Shown one piece after another: positions 1 through 6,638 of a stretch of DNA of 10,619 nt. The position numbers were made by a program, and so were the translations under genes. This DNA is from CAWHOW01 sp050013795. GTDB lineage: Bacteria; Bacteroidota; Bacteroidia; Bacteroidales; CG2-30-32-10. Where the stretch lies: NCBI GenBank assembly GCA_050013795.1, contig JBEKEO010000088.1:1-10619 (forward strand), written 5' to 3'. Position 1 is the first letter of the stretch; each line of letters begins with the position of its first letter. Below the pieces are notes generated by a model. That model was not told where the DNA came from and made no database searches. It worked only from the letters and a program-made list of their open reading frames with translations.

Positions 1-513
1 ACCATCAGGGTCAGTTGCAGGCGATTTGAACGACTTGATAGTAGTACCATCATTCTGGTCAAACTGAATGATTTCCTTGGAATCGTTATCGGCACACCAT
101 AAATATTTACCGTCCCATGCAAGACCCATGGGTGAATTGCCAGGAGCAGGAACAGTTTTTTTAATGGTGCCGTCCATAGGGTCTATCTTATATATCTTTC
201 CGACATAATTTTCTGCAAGAGGAATACCTCCCCTTATGTCGGCACTCCAGATTCCATCTTCATCCCAAGCAAGACCAGTTGGCCAGTATGCAGGCGATTT
301 GATATATCGCAGCACCTTACCGGTAGCGGGATCAATGCAATAGATCTTATCGTCCTTGCGGTCGGACAGCCATATGTTTTTCCCGTCGTAAGTAAGTCCC
401 ATGCTGAATGAGCCTGGTGTGTCGAATGATTTTACTATTTCGCCTGTATAAGCGAACAGCATAAATGGTTCTAAAAAGAACGAAATGTAAAGGAGCAGGA
501 TGAGCTTTTTCAT
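1..513 (-). CDS. Secreted Vgb/YncE-like beta-propeller protein, N-terminal part (cut by window edge)
   Basis: The minus-strand frame opens with ATG at 513 and stays open for 171 codons to the left edge, so the stop and C-terminus are not seen. The protein begins with a Sec-type signal peptide (MKK, then a hydrophobic run to about A21), so it is probably exported. Residues 28-171 hold about three and a half imperfect repeats of roughly 40-50 residues. Each has the pattern 'P-x-G-L-x-W/Y-D-G-x-x-I/L-W-x-x-D' followed by 'K-I-x-x-I-D-P-x-x-G' (MGLTYDGKNIWLSD at 38-51, TGLAWDEDGIWSAD at 79-92, MGLAWDGKYLWCAD at 129-142). Such repeats build the blades of propellers of the Vgb lyase/SMP-30/YncE type. 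Fold and export are well supported. The molecular function cannot be told: no catalytic residues are diagnosable, and a further domain could lie beyond the edge. It lies 108 bases downstream of the outer-membrane protein gene on the same strand. The start has no Shine-Dalgarno, as is usual in Bacteroidota. Confidence 0.8.
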   Translation of the reverse strand, partial: MKKLILLLYISFFLEPFMLFAYTGEIVKSFDTPGSFSMGLTYDGKNIWLSDRKDDKIYCIDPATGKVLRYIKSPAYWPTGLAWDEDGIWSADIRGGIPLAENYVGKIYKIDPMDGTIKKTVPAPGNSPMGLAWDGKYLWCADNDSKEIIQFDQNDGTTIKSFKSPATDPDG

Positions 514-556
514 ATTTCTATTTTGTTTTATAAATGATTTTAAATAATGTTTTGCC

Positions 557-586
557 ATAAAGTATTATATAATAGCTATAGCAATA
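557..586 (-). promoter_or_regulatory. Weak candidate Bacteroidota promoter for the propeller gene
   Basis: On the minus strand TACTTTAT (plus-strand 557-564) is an imperfect match to the -7 motif TAnnTTTG. A TTG (plus-strand 582-584) lies 17 bases further upstream, where a -33 element is expected. Two mismatches in the -7 box make this tentative. Without it the gene would depend on read-through from the outer-membrane protein gene. Confidence 0.22.
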
Positions 587-621
587 ATAGATATTTTATT
601 CGAAATGTTGTAATACTTGTA

Positions 622-3042
622 TTATTTCCCCATTTTCATTGCTCCACAGGCATCTTTTGTTCCCCTGTCGCCCTGTCGGAATTTATATTGCAATGTTATG
701 AAATAAGCAGGCAGGTATGAACTTGAATATTTTATCGTATTTTGAATAAAACCGCTATAGTTATAATAACTTCCATGTTTAAGAAGGTTATCGAAAATAT
801 TGTTGGCGCCGAAAGTTAGTAATAATTTATTATCAAAAAACTTATGAGTAAAGCTTATAGACGAGTTAAAATAATCGAAATTATAACCCGTGAATATGAC
901 TTCTCGACTGAAGTAATTTACATAAAATGTTGCAGTGGTTTTTTTGCTGAGATGAATATCGGTATTGAATTTAAAGTTATAACCATAATCTTTTTTCGTT
1001 ATATCAGTTCCGTTCAAACCGGAAGCATTAATGTAAGTATAATTCACAGCTGATGAAAAGTTAAAATCATATTTCTGTTTTATGGAAAGCCAGGAAGCAA
1101 GCTCAATACCCACACTGCTGTGATGAGCAATGTTTTCAGGTGTAGTTAAAGTAATAACATCGGTTACCGGAACAGATAAAAAGGAAATATCATTGTTGGT
1201 AATGCTGTAAAATACATCTGTGTTTATATTCCATGTGTCCTTATTATAGGAATATCCCAGGTACCAGTTATCGTAAACGGTTGGCACTAATCCTGAATTT
1301 CCTGCCGACCAATTGAATGGATTTGTTTTATCAATAAAATCGCACAACTGGCCATACCAAAGCGACTGGAAACTTTTATCAAAGGTGAATTTTATTTCCT
1401 CCAAACTATCGGGCGAAAACACTATGGTTGCAGAAGGCATAAATTTTAGAAAGCCTTTATTATAAGTAAGCAGTGTATCTTCCCGGTTAACCTTATATCT
1501 TTTAAAATCATCAACGCACTTATCGTATTCAGCGGAAATTCCTCCGTCCAGTTTCCATTTCTTTAAAGTAGTGCCTATTCTGAAATAAGCCGTCTGGAAC
1601 ATCTCTTTATGATTTGTGTAATACGTGAATGGTAAATAGATCATCTCATTCTGCCTGTAGAAAGTACTGTCATTGCCCTTATAGGCAAAATATCCATTCC
1701 ATCCGCAATTCCAGCGTGTCTTGGCATTGATGGGATTATTGTAATATATGCCGCCATAAAATGCGGGGCGTTTGTTATTTTGATTGGTCTTATAATTGAA
1801 AGAACTGTCCATCGCTGCATATGAAATATATTGATAATTAAATGTGTTAATATCAGTTCCGGTGTTACCCTGACCCTGATAACCGCCCCATACAGACAAT
1901 TCCTTGCCTATGGTATCGAAGCAGTGATAAAATGAACCGTTGAACCATTTCCCGAAATAAGAATATTTGTTGGATTCAATATTATCATACTCCTCATACA
2001 TATTATTGAAATTATCGTTTTGCTGAGTATTATTATAACTTGAATATGAACCATTATATTTATAAAACCCGCCGGAAAGCCTAAGCCTTGTATTCTTGTT
2101 GAACGAATAGCGGAGTCCACCGAAATTCATCATATCCGTATATTGATTATTATCGTTTTCACTATTTGTTTGTGGAAAATTATCCGAAAGATATTTTAAT
2201 GAACCGCTGGTAGTGCTGTTTCCGCTTGCATAGTTACTGGTAAAATGAAAATTGTCAAAGATGATAAGCTTTTTTATTTTATAATTGGCATTGATATAAT
2301 CCTCGCTATTGTTCAGGTCTTTAAAATTCACCGTACCGTTATTGGCCTGGGCTACGCCGCTGAAACCATCGGTGGCAAGGTTTTTCATTTTAATGTTTAT
2401 AATGCCGCCTTTACCTGAACCATTGCGGAGCGAAGCATCGATCAACTCAATTTTTAAAACACTGGCAACGGGTATCATCGAGGTTTTGGGATAAACATAT
2501 TCAGCGGGCTGGTCGTCAACATAAATGGTTGCAGGAGCGCCTTTATACGTAATATTTTCGTTCTGATCAACCGTTACTCCGGGTAAAGTTCTGAGCAGAT
2601 CGAAAATATCTTTCGCCGCTGTTGTTTTTGCTTCACTAATATTAAATACTTTCCTGTCAAACTTTTGCTCCATATATTTGGCATCCCCAACAACAGTAGC
2701 TTCTTTGATTTGTGTTACACTTGGCTTAATATATATATTTCCCAGGTTTATTTTTTTATTGTTGTTTACGGTAAAATCTATTCTTTTATCAATATAACCT
2801 ACATAATTTGTTTGAAGATACATACCTGTTTTATAGGTTAAATTCTTTATTTTAAATTCACCTTTATCATTTGTTAAAGCAGATGTGATAACAGAGTCCT
2901 TTTGGTTTTTTACAACAATATTACCGTAGGCTAAATTTGACAGACTCAGGCTATCATTTAAAGAACCACTTATTTCCACAACTTGCGATTCTGCTTTTAA
3001 ATAACACGCACACACGATTAAAAATAATAGGATCTTTTTCAT
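622..3042 (-). CDS. Outer-membrane beta-barrel protein with regulatory-like domain and plug (TonB-dependent-receptor-like)
   Basis: This 806-residue protein of the outer membrane has the layout of the Bacteroidota 'outer membrane beta-barrel family' (OMP_b-brl_3 type), related to TonB-dependent receptors. Residues 1-17 form a signal peptide. Residues 22-105 are a carboxypeptidase-regulatory-like beta-sandwich (ISGSLNDS..., LTNDKGEFKIKNL, the YVGY motif at 80-83). Residues 135-220 are a plug-like domain (DIFDLLRTLPGVTVDQ, then YKGAPATIYVDDQPA, ending IELIDASLRNGSGKGGIINI). The rest is a long run of alternating aromatic/polar beta strands typical of a barrel, finishing with YFITLQYKF at 780-788. 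I see no unambiguous TonB box and no SusC-specific features, and there is no SusD partner nearby, so the substrate is unknown. An 18-residue hydrophilic tail with one cysteine (C799) follows the last barrel strand. The gene diverges from surE and has a perfect -7 box 16 bases before its start. Confidence 0.85.
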   Translation of the reverse strand: MKKILLFLIVCACYLKAESQVVEISGSLNDSLSLSNLAYGNIVVKNQKDSVITSALTNDKGEFKIKNLTYKTGMYLQTNYVGYIDKRIDFTVNNNKKINLGNIYIKPSVTQIKEATVVGDAKYMEQKFDRKVFNISEAKTTAAKDIFDLLRTLPGVTVDQNENITYKGAPATIYVDDQPAEYVYPKTSMIPVASVLKIELIDASLRNGSGKGGIINIKMKNLATDGFSGVAQANNGTVNFKDLNNSEDYINANYKIKKLIIFDNFHFTSNYASGNSTTSGSLKYLSDNFPQTNSENDNNQYTDMMNFGGLRYSFNKNTRLRLSGGFYKYNGSYSSYNNTQQNDNFNNMYEEYDNIESNKYSYFGKWFNGSFYHCFDTIGKELSVWGGYQGQGNTGTDINTFNYQYISYAAMDSSFNYKTNQNNKRPAFYGGIYYNNPINAKTRWNCGWNGYFAYKGNDSTFYRQNEMIYLPFTYYTNHKEMFQTAYFRIGTTLKKWKLDGGISAEYDKCVDDFKRYKVNREDTLLTYNKGFLKFMPSATIVFSPDSLEEIKFTFDKSFQSLWYGQLCDFIDKTNPFNWSAGNSGLVPTVYDNWYLGYSYNKDTWNINTDVFYSITNNDISFLSVPVTDVITLTTPENIAHHSSVGIELASWLSIKQKYDFNFSSAVNYTYINASGLNGTDITKKDYGYNFKFNTDIHLSKKTTATFYVNYFSREVIFTGYNFDYFNSSISFTHKFFDNKLLLTFGANNIFDNLLKHGSYYNYSGFIQNTIKYSSSYLPAYFITLQYKFRQGDRGTKDACGAMKMGK

Positions 3043-3058
3043 TTTTCTTATTTTTTCT

Positions 3059-3066
3059 CAAATTTA
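3059..3066 (-). promoter_or_regulatory. Candidate -7 promoter box for the outer-membrane protein gene
   Basis: The minus strand reads TAAATTTG, a perfect match to the Bacteroidota -7 consensus TAnnTTTG, ending 16 bases before the ATG at 3042. The transcript would have a very short leader. No convincing TTTG -33 element is seen at the expected spacing, and the region is very AT-rich, so chance remains possible. Confidence 0.42.
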
Positions 3067-3149
3067 AATAAATTTTCAGATAGTATAGAATCATAAAAAT
3101 GGAATGATTTTTTAATTTCCCGAAATATTAAGATTCTCAAAAATCAGAT

Positions 3150-3157
3150 TATCTTTG
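3150..3157 (+). promoter_or_regulatory. Candidate -7 promoter box for the surE-lpxB operon
   Basis: TATCTTTG perfectly matches TAnnTTTG and ends 19 bases before the surE ATG. Transcription would start near 3163-3167, giving a leader of only about 10-15 bases. A clear -33 TTTG is missing. It stands back to back with the opposing box at 3059-3066 in the divergent region. Confidence 0.5.
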
Positions 3158-3164
3158 CCGCATT

Positions 3165-3170
3165 AAGGAA
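3165..3170 (+). promoter_or_regulatory. Ribosome binding site of surE
   Basis: AAGGAA sits six bases before the ATG at 3177. Only this gene and the spoIID-like gene have a purine-rich site at standard spacing. It supports the chosen start, which lies 15 residues before the conserved ITNDDG motif. If transcription starts at about 3165 the site would lie at the very 5' end of the message. Confidence 0.5.
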
Positions 3171-3176
3171 AGCGAC

Positions 3177-3956
3177 ATGCGGAATTTAAAAAAGGAAACG
3201 GATAAACCTGTTATTTTGATCACCAATGATGATGGAATAATGGCGCCGGGAATAAGGCATTTGATTAAACTTATGCAAACATTGGGCGAGGTAATTGTAG
3301 TTGCTCCCGACAGGCCACAATCGGGAATGGGACATGCCATCACCATTTCCACTCCTTTACGCATGGATAAAGTAATAATAGACGGAAAGAATACAGAATA
3401 CAGTTGCAGCGGAACCCCAGTTGATTGTGTGAAGCTGGCTGTAAGTAAAATATTATTCGGCAAACCAGATCTCCTTGTATCCGGTATCAATCATGGTTCG
3501 AATGCATCCATCAATGTGATTTATTCGGGAACCATGTCTGCCGCTGTTGAAGGCTCAATTGAGAATATTCCAAGCATAGGTTTCTCTATTCTCGATTATC
3601 ATTTTGATGTTGATTTTAGCCCGGCAGATAAGTATATTTTATCTATAGCAAAAAAGGTTTTGAAAAATGGAGTACCTGCCAGAACCTGTCTGAATGTGAA
3701 TATCCCGCTTATAAAAAAGATCAAAGGAGTAAAAGTTTGCCGTCAGGCACTTGACTATTGGGCTGATGATTATGATGTAAGAACAGACCCACATCACAAA
3801 AATTATTACTGGCTTACCGGTGAATTCATCAATGATGATAAGGGAACCGATACGGACGAATGGGCGCTGAAAAATGGATATATCTCTTTAGTACCTGTCC
3901 AATACGACTTTACTGCACACCATGTAGTAAATCAATTAAATCATCTCGAAGAATGA
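3177..3956 (+). CDS. surE: 5'/3'-nucleotidase SurE
   Basis: SurE is a cytoplasmic metal-dependent phosphatase that removes phosphate from nucleoside 5'- or 3'-monophosphates, and in some species from short polyphosphate. The 259-residue length is normal for the family. The signature residues are all visible: the N-terminal ITNDDG with metal-binding D18 and D19, the PDRPQSGMGHAIT loop with S49, the CSGTPVDCV segment at 77-85, and SGINHGSN with metal-binding N105, followed by SGTMSAAVEG. The C-terminal part contains the expected DYWADDYDVRTDP and TDEWALKNGYISLVPVQYD segments, so the gene looks intact. The ATG at 3177 is backed by a Shine-Dalgarno. The stop codon overlaps the start of the next gene (ATGA at 3953-3956), which indicates translational coupling. 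It heads the surE-lpxB cluster. I recall surE near lpxB in many Bacteroidota; the metabolic reason is not obvious. Confidence 0.97.
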   Translation: MRNLKKETDKPVILITNDDGIMAPGIRHLIKLMQTLGEVIVVAPDRPQSGMGHAITISTPLRMDKVIIDGKNTEYSCSGTPVDCVKLAVSKILFGKPDLLVSGINHGSNASINVIYSGTMSAAVEGSIENIPSIGFSILDYHFDVDFSPADKYILSIAKKVLKNGVPARTCLNVNIPLIKKIKGVKVCRQALDYWADDYDVRTDPHHKNYYWLTGEFINDDKGTDTDEWALKNGYISLVPVQYDFTAHHVVNQLNHLEE

Positions 3957-4252
3957 ACAAGTTTTTTAACAGAGACAACTTTATATTCGGATTAATACTG
4001 GGTGCCGCAGCCCCATGGATATTATTCGGAGTGTTGTATTCCCTGAATAGATGGATAAGCAATATGGTGCATCATGAGCAAGCCATAATACAAACATCGA
4101 CATTGCAGCTTATTGCCATAGTGGTGAATGTTTTTATGATACGTCAGTACCTTGGCAAGCTGAAGTATGATAAAACAGGGCGCGGAGTTCTTCTATGCAC
4201 CTTTGCATATATTCTTGCTTATTTTGTTAATGAATATCTGATAAAGAAATAG
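3953..4252 (+). CDS. Small three-helix membrane protein of unknown function
   Basis: I do not recognise this 99-residue protein. It starts at the ATG overlapping the surE stop (ATGA), giving MNKFFNRDNF. A longer in-frame opening from 3860 would run through surE and is not credible. Three hydrophobic segments stand out: about 10-31 (with G-A-A-A-P-W), 49-63 and 78-95. The loop between the second and third is basic (RQYLGKLKYDKTGRG), and with K3 and R7 this suggests a cytoplasmic N-terminus and the C-terminus (NEYLIKK) outside. There is no signal cleavage site and no catalytic motif. It has no Shine-Dalgarno, so its translation probably depends on surE ribosomes, and it lies 10 bases before lpxB. 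Its position suggests an inner-membrane accessory to envelope biogenesis, but that is only inference. Hydrophobic character and tight packing make it a real gene rather than chance. Confidence 0.82.
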   Translation: MNKFFNRDNFIFGLILGAAAPWILFGVLYSLNRWISNMVHHEQAIIQTSTLQLIAIVVNVFMIRQYLGKLKYDKTGRGVLLCTFAYILAYFVNEYLIKK

Positions 4253-4262
4253 TCCTGCAAAT

Positions 4263-5378
4263 ATGAAATACTATATAATAGCGGGCGAAGCATCAGGCGA
4301 CCTTCATGCATCAAATTTGATGAAGCAACTGAAACTGCTTGACAATAAAGCTGATTTTCGTTGCTGGGGTGGCGACCTGATGAAAGAGCAGGGAGCGGTA
4401 TTGGTAAAGCATTACAGGGATTTAGCTTTTATGGGCTTCACAGAGATATTGTTCAATATCAAAACAATTCTAAGAAATTTCAAATTCTGTAAAAGCGATA
4501 TACTGCAATACAAGCCTGATGCATTAATACTTGTTGATTATCCCGGTTTCAATATGAAGATTGCAGGTTTTGCCAAAGAAACAGGCATTAAAGTCTTTTA
4601 TTATATTTCTCCGCAGGTTTGGGCATGGAAGCAGGGAAGAGTTAAAAAAATAAAGAAAACAGTCGACAAGATGTTTGTGATACTTCCTTTTGAAAAGGAA
4701 TTTTATAAACGTTTTGATTTTGAAGTTGATTTTGTCGGACACCCCCTGATTGACGCTATTAACGATCCTCTTTATAAAAGCAATATAGCTTCATTCAGAA
4801 ATACTGAAAGTATTTCTGATAAACCGGTGATTGCAATTCTACCCGGAAGCAGGAAACAGGAAATAGCCAAGATGCTTCCTATCATGCTAACTGTCATTAA
4901 AAAATTCCCGGAGTTTGAATTTGTTGTTGCTGCAGTTACATCATTACCGAAAGAATTTTATGAAAATATTTGTGAGGGATATAATGTAAAGATAGTGTAT
5001 GGCAAAACATATCTCCTGCTTTCAAATGCTAAAGCATCGATAGTTACATCAGGTACTGCAACATTGGAAACAGCATTATTCAGCGTGCCTGAAGTAGTTT
5101 GTTACAAAGGCTCCTCATTATCATTCATGCTGGCAAAGAAATTGGTGAAGGTCAATTTCATTTCATTGGTTAATTTGATAATGGAAAAGGAGGTAGTGAA
5201 GGAATTGATACAAAAAGATTTTAACAGTAATAACCTATCTTCAGAATTATCCAGAATTCTTATTGAAGATAATTCTGTTGGAATGAAACAACAGTTTTCA
5301 GAATTGAAAAAGAAACTTGGAGGCGCAGGTGCTTCTGCGAAAACAGCAGAATTGATAATTGAGAATTTAAGAAAATAA
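4263..5378 (+). CDS. lpxB: Lipid-A-disaccharide synthase LpxB
   Basis: LpxB is a family GT19 glycosyltransferase working at the cytoplasmic face of the inner membrane. It joins UDP-2,3-diacylglucosamine to lipid X (2,3-diacylglucosamine-1-phosphate) to make the lipid A disaccharide-1-phosphate and UDP. At 371 residues it has normal length. Visible motifs in order are GEASGD (8-13), GGDLM (36-40), VDYPGFN (91-97), SPQVWAWK (116-123), LPFE (141-144), FVGHPL (157-162), LPGSRKQEI (193-201) and SGTATLE (263-269). A segment equivalent to the family's SLPNLI is present as SLVNLI (301-306). All are intact, so the enzyme should be active. The start 10 bases after the preceding stop has no Shine-Dalgarno, but GEASGD seven residues in fixes it. 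Presence of lpxB indicates a lipid A-bearing Gram-negative outer membrane, consistent with the barrel protein upstream. Transcription is probably shared with surE. Confidence 0.97.
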   Translation: MKYYIIAGEASGDLHASNLMKQLKLLDNKADFRCWGGDLMKEQGAVLVKHYRDLAFMGFTEILFNIKTILRNFKFCKSDILQYKPDALILVDYPGFNMKIAGFAKETGIKVFYYISPQVWAWKQGRVKKIKKTVDKMFVILPFEKEFYKRFDFEVDFVGHPLIDAINDPLYKSNIASFRNTESISDKPVIAILPGSRKQEIAKMLPIMLTVIKKFPEFEFVVAAVTSLPKEFYENICEGYNVKIVYGKTYLLLSNAKASIVTSGTATLETALFSVPEVVCYKGSSLSFMLAKKLVKVNFISLVNLIMEKEVVKELIQKDFNSNNLSSELSRILIEDNSVGMKQQFSELKKKLGGAGASAKTAELIIENLRK

Positions 5379-5396
5379 TAGAATCATATTAAAAGT

Positions 5397-5404
5397 TATT
5401 TTTG
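5397..5404 (+). promoter_or_regulatory. Candidate -7 promoter box for the spoIID-like gene and comEC
   Basis: TATTTTTG is a perfect match to TAnnTTTG and lies in the 87-base gap after lpxB, 61 bases before the next ATG. No clear -33 TTTG is seen 19-21 bases upstream, where the end of lpxB lies. If used, it would make the spoIID-like gene and comEC a separate unit with a roughly 50-base leader containing the hairpin at 5412-5436. Confidence 0.38.
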
Positions 5405-5411
5405 TACAATG

Positions 5412-5438
5412 AGCGCTAATCTATATTTTTAGCGTTTT
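5412..5438 (+). terminator. Hairpin in the lpxB-spoIID gap: weak terminator or leader structure
   Basis: AGCGCTAA (5412-5419) can pair with TTAGCGTT (5429-5436), giving an 8-bp stem with one G-U pair and a 9-base loop, followed by TTAT. The GC core and the following Ts resemble a weak intrinsic terminator for the surE-lpxB unit. Because a perfect -7 box lies only eight bases upstream, it could instead be the 5' end of the next transcript. The sequence cannot decide between these. Confidence 0.35.
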
Positions 5439-5450
5439 ATATATATTAAT

Positions 5451-5456
5451 GGGAGA
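5451..5456 (+). promoter_or_regulatory. Ribosome binding site of the spoIID-like gene
   Basis: GGGAGA stands nine bases before the ATG at 5466, and that ATG opens directly onto a good signal peptide, which supports the start choice. An ATG at 5449 gives only a five-codon out-of-frame reading ending in TAATG and is probably chance. Confidence 0.38.
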
Positions 5457-5465
5457 AATTCCATA

Positions 5466-6623
5466 ATGTTTAGATATAAATACATATTTGTTTTTTTGAT
5501 TACAGTTGCAACGAACCGTTTGTTTGCTATAGATTTTGATATACGCGTTTTCTCAACTTCGCAATTGAAAACAATCAAGATAACACCTCTTTCTGGAAAG
5601 TATGGTGTATTTGGCGACAGCAAAAAGATAGCTGATATTTATAAAAACAATTCTATACAGCTTTCTGTCAAGGAAGGGAAGATCAATATTACAAAGGAAG
5701 GCGAGAGTTTAGGCTCTTTTGCTGCTATAGAATTTTCTGCTGATGGTTTCCTGAATACATTTATTTTAAAGCCTCTTGAACCTGATATCAGGCAAAGAGT
5801 ATATGATGATGGTCTTAAACTTTCAATTGATAATAATGGTTTTCTAAAGATCATTAATAAGGTTGAACTAGAACATTATGTTGCAGGTGTTGTGGAATCG
5901 GAAGGGGATGTAAAAAAGAATCTTGAGTTTCTGAAAGTACAGGCGATAATTTCACGCACTTATGCAATCAGCAATTTACGCAAGCATATAAAAGATGAGG
6001 GTTATAATTTTTGTGATGATGTGCATTGCCAGGTATACAGGGGGCGTTCAACGAATAGCATGATTATGATGGCTATTTCACAAACAACAGGGATGATAAT
6101 TATTGATATTACAAATAAGCCAATTTCTGCCGCATTTCATTCCAACTGTGGTGGAGAAACAGCTAATTCAGAAGATGTATGGTCAGTATCTACAACATAT
6201 CTGAAATCTGTTAATGATACTTTTTGCCTGCATCAGTCGCAAGCCAGATGGGAAAAGAAGATACCGACGAAAGACTGGTTGAATTACTTATCTTCTAAGT
6301 ATAATTTTCCTGTAAGCGATTCAGCAATGCGTATTAAGGCTATAACATTTTCGCAACCTCACAGAAAAATGTTTTTTGATGATAATCCTAATATTCCTAT
6401 GAAAACAGTACGATCTGACTGGAAGTTAAAATCGGCATTTTTTAGCATAGAAGATCATGGGGATACGTTATTGTTTAGAGGAAGAGGTTATGGGCATGGT
6501 GTGGGTCTGTGTCAGGAAGGCGCAATCCACATGGTTGATCTTGGATGGACGTATAAGGATATCATCAAATATTATTACAAGGGTGTTTCGTTCATCAACA
6601 TCACTGAGTTAAAACCTCAGTGA
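5466..6623 (+). CDS. Exported SpoIID/LytB-domain peptidoglycan enzyme
   Basis: This 385-residue protein belongs to the SpoIID/LytB family, whose sporulation member is a zinc-containing lytic transglycosylase acting on peptidoglycan stripped of stem peptides, and whose LytB members enhance amidases. A signal peptide (1-21) sends it across the inner membrane. Residues 22-130 are a beta-rich N-terminal part. The family core follows: YVAGVVESEGD (138-148), where E146 aligns with the catalytic glutamate of SpoIID; LKVQAIISRTYAI (156-168); CDDVHCQVY (183-191), the Cys/His cluster resembling the SpoIID zinc site; FHSNCGGET (224-232); and GRGYGHGVGLCQEGA (339-353). No SPOR or peptidoglycan-binding domain is attached. 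The host is Gram-negative with no sign of sporulation, so a role in wall remodelling is likely. comEC begins 15 bases downstream, so the two are probably co-transcribed, with a hairpin over this gene's stop codon. Family assignment is secure; the physiological role is inferred. Confidence 0.93.
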   Translation: MFRYKYIFVFLITVATNRLFAIDFDIRVFSTSQLKTIKITPLSGKYGVFGDSKKIADIYKNNSIQLSVKEGKINITKEGESLGSFAAIEFSADGFLNTFILKPLEPDIRQRVYDDGLKLSIDNNGFLKIINKVELEHYVAGVVESEGDVKKNLEFLKVQAIISRTYAISNLRKHIKDEGYNFCDDVHCQVYRGRSTNSMIMMAISQTTGMIIIDITNKPISAAFHSNCGGETANSEDVWSVSTTYLKSVNDTFCLHQSQARWEKKIPTKDWLNYLSSKYNFPVSDSAMRIKAITFSQPHRKMFFDDNPNIPMKTVRSDWKLKSAFFSIEDHGDTLLFRGRGYGHGVGLCQEGAIHMVDLGWTYKDIIKYYYKGVSFINITELKPQ

Positions 6624-6624
6624 T
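6600..6624 (+). other. Perfect hairpin spanning the stop codon of the spoIID-like gene
   Basis: ATCACTGAG (6600-6608) pairs with CTCAGTGAT (6616-6624) over nine uninterrupted base pairs with a seven-base TTAAAAC loop. The right arm contains the TGA stop (6621-6623). What follows (TTATTAATAG) has no solid T-run, so a strong intrinsic terminator is unlikely. It may be an attenuator, an RNA-processing or stability element, or a brake on translation of comEC, which starts 15 bases after the stop. Confidence 0.5.
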
Positions 6625-6638
6625 TTATTAATAGTAAA

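Noticed and set aside
572..582. GCTATAGC palindrome in the 514-621 gap as a terminator or operator
   Set aside because: Only eight bases are symmetric, flanks do not extend the pairing, there is no loop, and the surroundings are AT-rich.
844..2494. Plus-strand and alternate minus-strand open frames (844-1053, 1908-2120, 2309-2494) inside the outer-membrane protein gene
   Set aside because: They lie wholly within a well-supported 806-codon gene, have no domain features or start signals, and have composition typical of shadow frames.
3010..3042. Lipobox-like LIVC in the signal peptide of the outer-membrane protein
   Set aside because: Valine at the position before the cysteine is not compatible with a normal lipobox, and a good signal peptidase I site follows at about A17.
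3149..3490. 113-residue minus-strand open frame over the start of surE
   Set aside because: It is antisense to the conserved SurE core and has no recognisable motif or promoter.
5449..5466. Five-codon mini-ORF (MGEIP) ending in TAATG at the spoIID-like start
   Set aside because: It is too short to judge, its ATG has no ribosome site of its own, and the overlap is easily produced by chance.
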